Assembly: GCA_025331565.1 (NCBI GenBank) | Contig: JAFREQ010000030.1 | Coordinates: 7,438,501 to 7,502,500, forward strand | Origin: Holacanthus passer | Taxonomy: Eukaryota; Chordata; Actinopteri; Pomacanthidae | Direction: 5' to 3' | DNA: 64,000 nucleotides | Shown here: positions 55,142 to 63,164 of the stretch, in pieces | Position numbering within the stretch: position 1 is the stretch's first letter | How the letters are laid out: the number at the start of each line of letters is the position of its first letter | Translations under genes and position numbers: made by a program | Notes under the pieces: model-generated | The model's input: only the letters and a program-made list of their open reading frames with translations | What the model was told of the DNA's origin: nothing | Databases searched by the model: none

Positions 55142-57827
55142 ACACTGGAAAAATACTGTCCAATATTTATATCAGCAGATCATTCTCACTATTTATTTTT
55201 GCTGATAACTGCATGCATCACACAGAAAATATAATGCTATGATGCTGAATCTTTAGATCTGGCCATGCAGGCTGTGTGGCTGTTCCTATCATGGGAGCCG
55301 AAATGAAAAGCAAGAGGCTCCACAACGCACTCACACTGCTCAGGTAGGCAGTGTGTCCCAGGTGTAATATCATATTGTCAGAATCAGAATTAGAATTATT
55401 AGCTCATTTCTGGATACATAATGTAATAAATGGACTAAATGGCCGGAATGATTTCTATATTACTGTTACTATGGCAGGGCAGTGGTTCAGTGGTTGCATC
55501 ATCTTAGCACAAATGTGTTTAGGCAGAAGAAAGCACTAGCCTGGCAGTGGTAGGTGGTTATTGCAGTGAACCCTGTGTGTAATCCAAGACCTCAATGTGC
55601 TAATGACTTCTCCTAGCTGTCACTTAACCATTTCCTGTCCCTGCACAGGAGGAAGCACACACACATCCACACACATCCATCCCATCCAGTCTTGACCCTT
55701 TGTGACCTCGTTTGAGAGTGATTTATGAGTATAACATAGTGGTAGGAATCTAGTGTCTGGGATCTGGCACTTGTGTGTATGTGACTGTGAGCATGTGTTT
55801 TGAAAGAGAGTGTGTGTGTCTATTTGAACTCTTCTATGTATTTCATCATGGGTTCATAGGTCTCTTTAAGTAACCATTACTAAATATTCTGTCATCCACC
55901 AAGTGACAACCCTTGCAGCCAGAAAAGCAGTGGCAATTACACACCAGTCCCGGAATCGCTGTCATGTTAATGAAGTGTGTTTGTACTACCTAAAGTGGGA
56001 TTCCATTCCTGCAGTGTTTCATGTGTTTTTGGAATGAAACAGATCCACTCCTCATGTAATCATATGAAGAATTCATTTGCTAAAAAAAAGAAAAGCCACT
56101 CTTTAGTAAACCAACACCAGTTTGACTGATATTTATTTGAAAAAAATATAATATATAAAAATATATATAATATATATAATCAGGAAAAGTAAAAAAAAAA
56201 AAAAAGAGAGAGCGATCTTGTTAAAACAACCCAACACCAGTTTGACTGATTTTTGACATTAGGAAAATAAAGCAAAATGGATATAACTTTTTGCAAAGGA
56301 ACTCTTCATTTGAAGGTTGGGCTATCAGGCCTTGACTCTGGACTGAGATTAACCAGATACAAACTTTTGAAGGTTAGCACTTTTTCATGATGCCAAAGAA
56401 CAATAACAGCATCAGAAGTGAAACTGTAAAACCGTTCTTCGACTTTGACATCCTATTCTGGTGAAAGCTCCAGTGGTTGAAGCATGGGCTGTAAATCACA
56501 TAGTAATTCTGAAGACTGTAGTTTTTACTGCTATGAAATCTAAACCTAGTTGTAACCTTTGGCCTTTAGAACGCATTAAACATTAGTTGGTGTTTGTCTT
56601 TATATGACAGCAGTATGGTTTTCAGTCATTTGCAGTAGTGTTTGGCTCTACTGAAAACCTGCAGGCTCCTGGGAAACAGTGGACCATTAACAAACCATTG
56701 CAATCAATGTTTCCACAATATGTGTGCAATCAAACAAATGCCGTCATATCATAGGTGAATCACATGGATTTTAATCAAAGGATAATAGGCCTCATTTACC
56801 AGCAGTACTTACTATAATTTGAGATGGAAATTTTAAAAAGCATCAGCATCAGCCAGCATCACCACCAAAATCAAAACACTTCCAGCATTCATTGCATTGT
56901 CTTTAATTATCCACACTAAAACTATCCATTTTTCCATCCATTTTATGAAATGCTTTTCATGTTAAGTGTTGTGGAGGCTCAAGTCTATTTCAGTACACTC
57001 AGTACACTACATCCTGATATGATATGATATCAATTCAGAAACAAATAAAATGCTGCCTTCCTGTCAGTTCCAACTGAAGAAGCCCCTTGGATGAGCATTT
57101 TCAATTATCTACAATCAAGTCCAGTTGCCCCAGATTCAACCCTCCTCCTGCACATTCATGCTCTCCAGAGGATGATCCCTTTCTGTTTATGACATTGCAT
57201 GAGCTTTCCTTTCGTGATGCCCTGAGGCCAATATTTCAACTTGCAACATATTTAATGATTACATTATTGATGATTAGATTAATGATTACAATCTTATTCT
57301 TACAGTCACATTACCACAAAATGCACAATGATGCTTCCAGGAGAATTAATCCTTCAGATTTCAGGATATACTTTACTTTTTCTGTCCCACTTCTGGCAAG
57401 AATAACAAGACTTTGCCTTTTTGCCCTCAGGAATGTCAAAATTCATTCCAAGCATTACAAAGACCACTATTTATCTCTAACCAAATGCTCTCTCTTATAT
57501 GTAGAAGCCTATGCCAACTTACTTAGGAATTGTCCTGATACACAGTTCATGAATTCAATGGTACTTAGAAAATTAGACCACTTTATCTTTGAAAGAGAGC
57601 CAATCCTGCTAAACCAAAACATTTTATCTGTCTTTTTACTTCCGTAACATGCTCTGAACATTTTGCTTTTATGTTATTAGTTTTGAAGTTGAATCCATTT
57701 TTTTCTCTGTCACCGCAGTTGTCTCCGGCCACCCTGTGAGGTAAGGAGGCGAAGGTGTGAGCCAGGTTTCTCCTTCAGTGATGAAGTGTGTCGCTGCGTA
57801 CCATCCCACTGGAGACGGCTGGACTAA
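31325..57827 (+). CDS. vegfc: vegfc, exons 2-7 (5'-incomplete): vascular endothelial growth factor C
   Basis: The coding parts are 31325-31568, 32928-33118, 44243-44382, 48206-48348, 53490-53814 and 57719-57827. They total 1152 nt, giving 383 residues plus a TAA stop. VEGF-C is a secreted dimeric ligand of VEGFR-3 (Flt4), and after processing of VEGFR-2, that drives lymphatic and venous sprouting. Numbering from the first visible residue, 1-72 is the propeptide end, about 73-188 the VEGF homology domain with PPCVSVYRCGGCC at 115-127, and 189-383 the Cys-rich C-terminal propeptide with repeated C-x10-C-x-C units. The long C-terminal region with several such repeats, and the CVPSHWRR-type ending, separate it from VEGF-D. 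All introns are GT-AG and no exon has a premature stop. The start codon and signal peptide (exon 1) are not seen. With an exon 1 of roughly 50 codons the protein would be about 430 residues, close to the 419 of human VEGF-C. Confidence 0.96.
31569..32927 (+). other. vegfc intron 2
   Basis: A phase-1 intron of 1.36 kb with donor gtatgt and acceptor tatgcag. It holds a (TA)n/(GA)n microsatellite at 31658-31697 and an (AT)n tract at 32032-32052. I see no coding or transposon-like sequence in the rest. Confidence 0.85.
31658..31697. repeat. compound (TA)n(GA)n microsatellite in intron 2
   Basis: A short TA run followed by about 13 GA units, 90 bases after the exon 2 donor. Confidence 0.95.
32928..33118 (+). 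CDS. vegfc: vegfc exon 3: core of VEGF homology domain
   Basis: This exon encodes residues 82-145 and is 191 nt long, entering in phase 1 and leaving in phase 0. It starts after tatgcag and ends before gtaagc. It reads EWRKTQCMPREVCVDVGREF and then the PDGF/VEGF family signature PPCVSVYRCGGCC. The cysteines at 92, 98, 117, 123, 126, 127 and 134 are those expected for the cystine knot and the inter-chain bonds. NIS at 136-138 is a predicted N-glycosylation site in the same place as in mammalian VEGF-C. This is the most diagnostic exon in the window. Confidence 0.97.
33786..33990. repeat. 'tatatagcg' repeat end joined to a Tc1 N-terminal fragment
   Basis: 33786-33885 (ggaatgcatttatatagcgacc, actcaaagcactttacaaca) is the end of a common fish repeat. 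The next 100 bp on the minus strand reads LSTATRHKVVILHQQGLSQT, the N-terminal helix-turn-helix region of Tc1 transposases. It is a small fossil; no other Tc1 part lies nearby. Confidence 0.65.
34110..34395 (+). mobile_element. L2-like LINE 3' end
   Basis: The frame at 34140-34295 reads AVPWWWDELPNSVRSAESLS and VFKKRLKTQLF, a well-known C-terminal block of fish L2-like LINEs. The UTR block tgtacgtcgctttgtacaaaagcaactgctaga follows and matches the 'cgtcgctttggataaaagcgtctgc' tail. Confidence 0.75.
34440..36780 (+). mobile_element. decayed LINE (endonuclease + RT) with GAAT-type tail
   Basis: ORFs at 34445-34687 and 34561-35016 may be ORF1 remains. The endonuclease start reads TDLDILVLTETWFK at 35012-35053. 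Further on, IDCRKATGEDKLDPYFLKLC lies near 35994-36055, MGVPQGSILGPDLFTIYSNN at 36103-36165, and a block near 36415-36560 with LDYGDVIYRHAS and YHSALRFITGDSYSTHHY. The catalytic YADD is degraded to VHDS. The element ends in ttgaatgaacgaatgaatgaatg at about 36752-36776, a tetranucleotide tail typical of L2/CR1-group LINEs. Many frame breaks; inactive. Confidence 0.8.
37371..37412. repeat. (AT)n microsatellite
   Basis: About 21 uninterrupted AT units within intron 3. Confidence 0.95.
40960..41300 (+). mobile_element. LINE ORF2 5' fragment (endonuclease region)
   Basis: agcacagggattaa, acttcagtggaccttgagatgatcac and the Arg/Lys-rich gccaggaagagagggaaaagagc correspond in order to 15789-15920. 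The later frame ends FPYGEFLMFRC, parallel to FPDVKFLMLRC at 16186. It is a second copy of the same LINE family. Confidence 0.6.
41350..41478 (+). repeat. LINE 3'-tail-like block, copy 1
   Basis: It ends atgtcattgtgcaaccctgtgttgtaaaatgac. A related block at 42190-42350 ends tttattgggcaaccctgtgttttaaaataacaa. The two direct copies bracket the antisense ORF1 fossil. Confidence 0.65.
41484..42068 (-). pseudogene. LINE ORF1-type fossil with SGNH/GDS esterase motif
   Basis: A 194-codon minus-strand ORF. It contains VIGDSITHSVRPAS, matching the GDS-x-T block of the SGNH-hydrolase (esterase) domain found in ORF1 proteins of CR1/L2-like LINEs, followed by LIVCGPLSVRSIDEMFNRL and LNHWLPGYCSKQEFGFVEI, like later blocks of the same domain. 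The expected central GTND block is not visible and the end lacks the DGLHP block, so it is a decayed domain. It lies antisense to the LINE pieces on either side. Confidence 0.6.
42190..42350 (+). repeat. LINE 3'-tail-like block, copy 2
   Basis: Related to 41350-41478 in the same orientation; shared blocks include tttcattttattt, gagctacaact/ggcttcaact and gcaaccctgtgtt. Confidence 0.65.
43500..43600 (+). repeat. 'ttgggacactgtgtaaaac' repeat carrying a 17-bp fold-back
   Basis: gattccaaaaaagttgggac and actgtgtaaaaca match 27392 and 59348. Inside, TTATCACATTCTGTTTT (43545-43561) and its exact complement AAAACAGAATGTGATAA (43567-43583) form a perfect inverted repeat with a 5-nt loop. Confidence 0.9.
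44243..44382 (+). CDS. vegfc: vegfc exon 4: end of VEGF homology domain and convertase site
   Basis: This exon encodes residues 146-191 plus two bases of codon 192. It starts after ctctatttgcag and its donor is GA|gtaagc. It includes PVTISVANHTQCSCLSKLD, with the last cystine-knot cysteines at 170 and 172 and an NHT glycosylation sequon at 166, then VYKQVHSIIRRALP. The dibasic RR at 187-188 matches the furin/PC5/PC7 cleavage site that separates the VEGF domain from the C-terminal propeptide, so the site appears intact. A (CA)n microsatellite begins 27 bases after the donor. Confidence 0.95.
44410..44452. repeat. (CA)n microsatellite next to vegfc exon 4
   Basis: An interrupted CA run starting 27 bases after the exon 4 donor. 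Confidence 0.95.
45516..45542. repeat. (GT)n microsatellite
   Basis: About 13 GT units in intron 4. Confidence 0.95.
46001..46045. repeat. (CA)n microsatellite
   Basis: About 22 CA units in intron 4, preceded by a GA-rich stretch. Confidence 0.95.
46518..46552. repeat. (GT)n microsatellite
   Basis: GT run with one GC interruption, intron 4. Confidence 0.95.
48206..48348 (+). CDS. vegfc: vegfc exon 5: start of C-terminal propeptide, Pro-rich
   Basis: This exon encodes the end of codon 192, residues 193-239, and one base of codon 240. The acceptor is tgttgaag|G and the donor is G|gtgagt. Phases match exons 4 and 6 exactly. ECPIANGTCSPGQTW followed by CRC at 211-213 forms one C-x10-C-x-C unit, as in human exon 5. 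The rest (SPPPPLSPPRPSQHN, residues 224-238) is proline-rich, where mammals have an acidic Asp/Ser-rich segment, so this linker is poorly conserved. The short tgaag acceptor follows a pyrimidine-rich tract (tctttctctctatcatccctctg). Confidence 0.9.
51988..52170. repeat. degenerate minisatellite, ctcaaattatgtaatttgttc type
   Basis: About five imperfect units of roughly 30-40 bp share ccctcaaatt, atgtaatttgtt and ttgttccc. Spacing and sequence have drifted. Confidence 0.7.
52389..52419. repeat. (CT)n microsatellite
   Basis: About 15 CT units in intron 5, 50 bases after a (CA)n tract. Confidence 0.95.
53490..53814 (+). CDS. vegfc: vegfc exon 6: silk-homology Cys-rich repeats
   Basis: This exon is 325 nt, encodes residues 240-347 and ends with two bases of codon 348. 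The acceptor is tctctacag and the donor is AG|gtaag. It holds four consecutive Balbiani-ring-type units of the form C-x10-C-x-C-x-C starting at C247, C271, C294 and C313, plus the first part of a fifth from C335. This is the repeat layout of VEGF-C exon 6, whereas VEGF-D has fewer units. In the family, this propeptide keeps the factor poorly active until cleaved and helps bind matrix, CCBE1 and ADAMTS3. NKT at residue 321 is a possible glycosylation site. GC content is visibly higher than in the flanking introns. Confidence 0.97.
53990..54230 (+). repeat. fish retroelement 3'-tail repeat
   Basis: gagcctggttctgtcccgagg, tttctgcctgtt, ggaagtttttcctcaccact, gcttgctcatgatggga and the ending ccatacaaataaaattgcattgaactgaa match the widespread fish tail '...ctatataaataaaattgaattgaattga'. 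A related fragment (taaagagtatgttctagacctgctctgta) lies at 61940-61970. Confidence 0.75.
55105..55140. repeat. (GA)n microsatellite
   Basis: About 18 GA units in intron 6. Confidence 0.95.
56111..56250. repeat. 20-bp direct repeats flanking an AT-rich insertion
   Basis: CCAACACCAGTTTGACTGAT occurs exactly at 56111-56130 and 56231-56250. The 100 bp between is almost all A/T, with an A15 run followed by gagagag. Confidence 0.9.
57087..57647 (+). other. unassigned 186-codon ORF in vegfc intron 6
   Basis: A long open frame with a TTG start at 57087 (first ATG inside, near residue 35) and stop at 57645. It encodes a Leu/Ile-rich segment around residues 50-70 and a basic, His/Lys-rich C-terminal half. 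I recognise no domain. The start overlaps the common fish repeat block ctgaagaagccccttggatgag and caatcaagtccagttgcccc (57072-57130). The other ORFs of similar length in this window are transposon remains, so a repeat origin is likely here too. It is not in frame with, or spliced obviously to, vegfc. Confidence 0.35.
57719..57827 (+). CDS. vegfc: vegfc exon 7: C-terminal end and stop codon
   Basis: The last coding exon follows the acceptor ctctgtcaccgcag. It completes S348 and encodes residues 349-383, then TAA at 57825-57827. CLRPPCEVRRRRCEPG and then CRCVPSHWRRLD close the fifth and supply the sixth C-x10-C-x-C unit of exons 6-7. The ending parallels the CRCVPSYWKR-type C-terminus of mammalian VEGF-C. 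A 65-codon ORF starting at 57757 overlaps this exon in another frame and is a shadow. Confidence 0.95.
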
Positions 57828-58360
57828 CAGCTGGCTAATGACACGCTCACAAGATGCTAATGAACAGATAACAAACTTAACAAGTAGAATTCATCACCTA
57901 TCCCCTGCAGACCTGCTAGTCATGAGTATCCCCATCGACTGCGATGGCAGCTAAGTGTGTGGACGCTGATGAAAGCGGGGAAACCTTAGTGATTGGAGTG
58001 CAGATATGGGAAACTCCGGTGATTTGAAGATGGGATATGCACTGACTTGCCTATGAGGATGTTTTAATGGGAGTGCAGCTGATCAGAGCCCAGAAACAGA
58101 AGGAATGACTGAAAGAGAAAAAAGTCAATACTAGACACGTTAAGATATTGTCTAAATAATTTGTTTTAAAATATTTTGGGGGGGTTTGTAATAATTATGT
58201 CTCAGTATTCTTATGCCAGATACTGGTTATATAATTTATTAATTTTATTTTTAAACCTTGCAATTTCAATCTTTTTTTCTATGAAAATACACTGTGATCA
58301 ATATTTTTGTATCATGTAAAGTATATGTGTTAAATAAAATATACTGAAGGTTGTATATTG
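57828..58360 (+). other. vegfc: vegfc 3' UTR
   Basis: This is the sequence between the vegfc stop and the first canonical poly(A) signal. It is AT-rich, with U-rich tracts such as ttttattttt near 58240-58280, as is usual in labile growth-factor mRNAs. The end is inferred at 15-25 nt past the AATAAA. Without transcript data, use of other polyadenylation sites cannot be excluded. Confidence 0.75.
58333..58338 (+). promoter_or_regulatory. poly(A) signal AATAAA of vegfc
   Basis: AATAAA sits in the context gttAAATAAAATATACTGAAGG and is followed by a GT-rich stretch (ggttgtatattgtt) suitable as a downstream element. It lies 506 nt after the stop codon. It is the first canonical signal after the stop with a good downstream element. 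Confidence 0.7.
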
Positions 58361-59335
58361 TTAACTTAGTTTATCTGTATGGTAGTAGAATCTGTGCCTG
58401 AGGGTAAAATGCCAAAGGTCATATTGTGAAGACTACATTTTGTACTTTTAGAAACACCCAGGGCCTCCTCCTGTGATTTCAATTTATTCATACAGTATTT
58501 GTGAAAGTGATAGTCATACATTTTTATCATCTCACCTACAGAATCATCTCCCACCCACCCCCCAGTTTTTACTGACAGTTTTAATGTAGTTGACCAATAA
58601 CTTTTCTACTTTGTTATGTAACGTCCCATACCATAAGACAACAATACAGTGATAAATAACCAGAAATGCATATTTTATTCTTGCCTTTTTGTACTGCTTT
58701 CTCTCTCTGAAAAACAATGGGTACATAGTGGTGGAGTGTTCCATGTAAAACATTCTGTCTTCTTTATACAGTACTTAAATTTCAGGCTCTGCTTACCTAC
58801 AGCTCATAATATACTGTGGGTATATTATATGATGCCAAGCACTGATATGCTTTGTCATTCTGAAGAAGAAAGGCTGATAGGAATTTCAACCACCCTTTGG
58901 TGCTAATTTTTCACTTCCATGTATTTGATCTGTATGATGAAGTAAAAGTTACCTGGTGCAATATACTGTCATCATGTCACTGTATCAAGTTGTTCAGTGT
59001 TCAAAATATAAAACTTCGCACTGTTTATGAAGGCAATGAAATTAAACTCAGCTTAATTTGTAATAAAAGGGGGACTCTAAAGAGATGTTCATAGAGGCCA
59101 CTTGTATTTAAGAAAGAAATGATACTTTTTTTGTATTGGAATAAATATTATAGATATGAATGCATTACATCACTTTTTGCAATTAAGAAATATATTCACA
59201 CTCAAAAACAGCAGGTTTTTAATTTAAGACACTATAAAATTCATGTTTCCCTTTTCACGACCTTTATTTCTTTTCTGGGTTTTATTTTTGTCATAGCAAT
59301 GCTTTTCACAGTCAGCTGTTAAAAACACTAATTTA

Positions 59336-59600
59336 CAACTCCTAATCCAAAAAAGTTGGGAAGCTGTATAAAACACCATTTTCTAATCATTTTTGACATA
59401 TACTCAATTGAAAACAATACAAAGACAATATATTTAATATTCTACCTCATCTGTTTCATTGTTTTTTGTAAATATCTGCTTATTCTGAATGTGATGGCAG
59501 CAACATGTTTTGACCAAGTTGGGACAGGAGCAACAAAAGACTGGGGAAGTTGTGGACTGATCCAAAAACACCTGTTTGGATCATTCCACAGGTAAACAGC
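59336..59600 (+). repeat. interspersed repeat, 'ttgggacactgtgtaaaac' family, longest copy
   Basis: aatccaaaaaagttgggaagctgtataaaac, tctgcttattctgaatgtgatggcagcaac and gttgggacaggagcaacaaaag are landmarks of this family; copies lie at 27380 and 43500. The ORF at 59356-59595 is read out of the repeat. Confidence 0.75.
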
Positions 59601-59691
59601 CTAACTGATTCACCACTTTGTCAAACACACCATTTTTTCATGAAGATTTCCACATGGGCTCAGGATCACTTCATAAAAACATTGTCTGTAT

Positions 59692-59718
59692 AAAAAAAAA
59701 AAAAAAAAAAAAAAAAAA
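59692..59718. repeat. poly(A) run, 27 nt
   Basis: Uninterrupted A27, 90 bases beyond the repeat copy at 59336-59600. Confidence 0.95.
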
Positions 59719-60604
59719 GCTGGTTTACAAATGATTGAATTCTGTTTTTATTTATTTTTTACTCAGCCTTCAAACATTTTGGACTCTGTGTTGTAGTATT
59801 TAACACAGTAATGTGCTTTAACAAAAAGATATGCACTATATTTACCATAATGGATTACCTTACTTAATATAGCATCATATCAGCACAGTAAATAAAGTGT
59901 AACCTGTGAATGACTGGTAGGACAGACACATTGAAGTATATACTAGTGTTTTGGAAAATGTTTAGCATTACTGCAACATAATGAAAATGTGATTTGCACA
60001 CATTAAATATTCCGAAACACTGGCTGTTCTTTGAATGAAAGAAAAAACGTTCAATTAATTTTCAAATAAAAATAACAAATATTTGTTAAAATCACTGCAG
60101 AATTCCCACATTCAGAGGATCTTGGACAGTTCAGTCACAGCAACATGTTATCAAAAAACTAACCATATTATTGTTTCCTCCTCATTTCCTTCCTGGACAT
60201 TCTCCAGGAATGAGTCGTCCTCCCTCCGGCTACACAGACGGCAGAGTACAAATGAAGGTTAACGTCATGCAAATATGAAAACATCCATCAGCTTTTAAAT
60301 TGAACTAAGATGTGTTCAGTGTTCAGATTTGCCTTTGTCCTCAGCTGGATTTGATGCAACGCAGTACTAGTCATACTTTGCTGGTTCTAGCAGTTGTTGA
60401 GATAGTTGAAGAATATGTGTGCCTGTTTATTCTATGTGCAAAATGCAAACCTTCTTGTGTTCCCACTGACATCCCCACCTGAGCTGGATGATTACACTTC
60501 AACACAAGGGTGCTGTGTTATGGTACACTTTCTATAATCTTTCATTACAGAAGCCTCAACCTGTCACCTGCACTCTCCCTCACTCTCTCTGTCTCTCTCT
60601 GTCT

Positions 60605-60636
<32 letters not shown>

Positions 60637-61294
60637 GATGGACTTCCCTCGGGCTACGCCCACACTAATACATTTTCATTTTACAACAAAAACGGTCTCT
60701 GTCCAGATGAGTGTTTGAGCAGCGTATCAGAAATAATCTGAAAACCCCTGAATACCTATATCACATGAGCATTCACGTACAGTGCCATGTGCCAGTGTTT
60801 GTGATTTGCCTCCTGCACATGTAGGCTGCAGTAGTGTGTCGAAGGTCAGAATTTAATTGCACAGCAGCAGCTAGCATGGACAATGTCGGACAAGGTCAGC
60901 AACGTCTGTGATTCATTATCCATGTTGGATTCAAACTAAAACGAGGTCAGCAGCATTTCCAAAAGTCTCCCTTTTAGGGGTTCTAAAATGCTGGAGTAGT
61001 GTGGATGCTAGACATAAATGTAGCTATGTAATAGTTATGCGTTTTAAAATGAAAATACATTAGTGTGGATTTAGCCTTAGAAACAGTCTCACAGAGTCCA
61101 GCATGCCAATCATTCATTGTGTGTGTTCATATTCTTGCTCAGGGAGCAGCAGTGCAGAGGTTAGTATGTGTGTTCGTGTGTCTGAATGTCTGTACAGAGG
61201 ACTTGCTGCTCCAGAGGTTGATATACTTTATAATCCACTCCAGATGTAGAATGTTCCCTGTTGAACCACCATCACCTCTCATGTCAGCCCAGCT

Positions 61295-61358
61295 AATGTG
61301 TGTGTGTGCGTGCATGTGTGTGTGTTTGTGTGTGTGTGTGTGTGCATGTGTGTGTGTT
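61295..61358. repeat. interrupted (GT)n microsatellite
   Basis: TG repeats with several CATG and TTTG interruptions. Confidence 0.9.
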
Positions 61359-63106
61359 TTATTGTCTGTATTTTTGCCTTTGTGTTGTTTGTGTCTCACC
61401 AACAAAGTCAGACATCAAAATAAACTAAGATCAAGTTTCTGTTTAATGAATTACACACACAAACACACACACCACACACATCATTAGGTTCGAATTAGAT
61501 TCCAAGGGTGCTTCAAATGTCAGAATATCACAACATTTGTTCAAAGGAGGGCTAACACATGCTTGTTATAGTGCAGCATTATATGAAGTGCGTGGTCCAT
61601 TATAAAAAATCCACACAAATCCACATGACACATCCTACCAATTCTACCAAATTGTGAACAAGTGTCAAAGTTTCTTTGAGCAAGGTACTTAAAACTCAAG
61701 TCCTCCAGTAAAAGTGTTTAGGAATCATTCATGAATAAGAAGTTCAGCAGACTACAGTTGTTAATTCTGACCTTGTGTCCGAGGTGGAGATATTGCACCC
61801 ATTTATTATAAAAATGTTAAAGGGGTCTAGATGCTGTTTAGTTTTTCAGATATCAACTTTGAATGTATATTAATTTGATGCAAACATTTCCTATTGTAGA
61901 ATTTCATGACATATAATGAATTGCATTTCAGAACTTATTATAAAGAGTATGTTCTAGACCTGCTCTGTAACACTGCAACACTGATTATGATTTGAAGATT
62001 TCAAACAGCAATTCATTGATTTTATTTTATAGTACAAGTTTTGCTGGAATGAGACATGAGGGCCATTATAGAAAGATGCAAAGATAAGTGTAGTTTAAAA
62101 ATCAGACATACAAACGAATTCTGAAATAATGAAAACTCTCTGAAAACTCAAAGATAATGTTGTCAGTACTTCTATATGTATCCTTGTGTATGATCAAGGA
62201 CCTTAAACTACAAAACTTTTTCTTTAAATAGGATGGTAAATGTCTGGAGAGTCTATAAAACGGTCTTTTCAGGGTTTCAGATCTTACCTTCTGGTTCTCT
62301 CTCTCTCTCTCTCTAATCAAAATGAATAGATACAAAAACACTTTCAAACACAATCTCTCAATTAAACTCTAAATGTCATTAAAATGTCACATCTGAAAGT
62401 CTAAATACATTCAGGTTTTAGAATGGTATACATATTTAGAGGTCCAAGCAGTGAAGCGCTCGGAATACCGATTCCAGATGGTGGCGCTATAACAACAAAC
62501 TTAACATTTCAGAATTCTTTTTTCCTGGATTCTCTGGCTCCCGATGACCATATAACCCATGCATATTTGCACATAGACAGACTTTGAAAACACAAACAAA
62601 TACAAACAAATACAAAACAACACATCACCATCATTTTGACTGTTGCTTTTTAAGCTTAAATAGACAAAATTGCACATATGTATGATGCCATTTCCTCAAC
62701 TTGTGAGAAGGTGTGTGGAAATCATGTCTCTCCAGTGGTTCACTCAGTAAGTCACCTTCTCTGGAGATACAAAGGTCCAGATTTGAATCACCAAGTGGCC
62801 AAGGCCCACTTGCTACACAATGTGGGAATTCAAGCATGCGCATGTGGTGTGTGCCTCTTATCAATTAAATCAGAAACATGCACAGAAATGCTCACAATCT
62901 GCTTGGCCCATGATCATTGCCACTTGTGGCTATATTTTGTTTTTGTTTTAGTCTCCAGGAAGTAAAGGTGGGATGTAAACACACCTCAAGTCCCTCCATA
63001 ATAGGGAAGGAAGGTAACGTAGCTACCCAGATCTGCTGATGAGAAGATAAGATGTTGGCACTCGTGATGTGTGATCGTGTGTGAGTGTGCGTTTGTGTGT
63101 GAGTGC

Positions 63107-63108
63107 AT

Positions 63109-63162
<54 letters not shown>
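63107..63162. repeat. compound (GT)n(GA)n microsatellite
   Basis: About 13 GT units run directly into about 15 GA units. Confidence 0.95.

Positions 63163-63164
<2 letters not shown>

Larger units (their letters stand above)
53815..57718 (+). other. vegfc intron 6
   Basis: A phase-2 intron, 3.9 kb. It contains a retroelement 3' tail at 53990-54230, (GA)n at 55105-55140, an AT-rich insertion bounded by 20-bp direct repeats at 56111-56250, and the unexplained ORF at 57087-57647. 54240-55100 and 55150-56100 show nothing recognisable. Confidence 0.85.

Noticed and set aside
55250..55345. Possible exon ending in ctgctcag|gtaggc
   Set aside because: No open frame with recognisable homology and no fitting acceptor; vegfc phases are already satisfied by the listed exons.
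61065..61487. 140-codon Cys/Val-rich ORF
   Set aside because: Runs through an interrupted (GT)n tract; opposite-strand ORF 61139-61405 is the same artefact.
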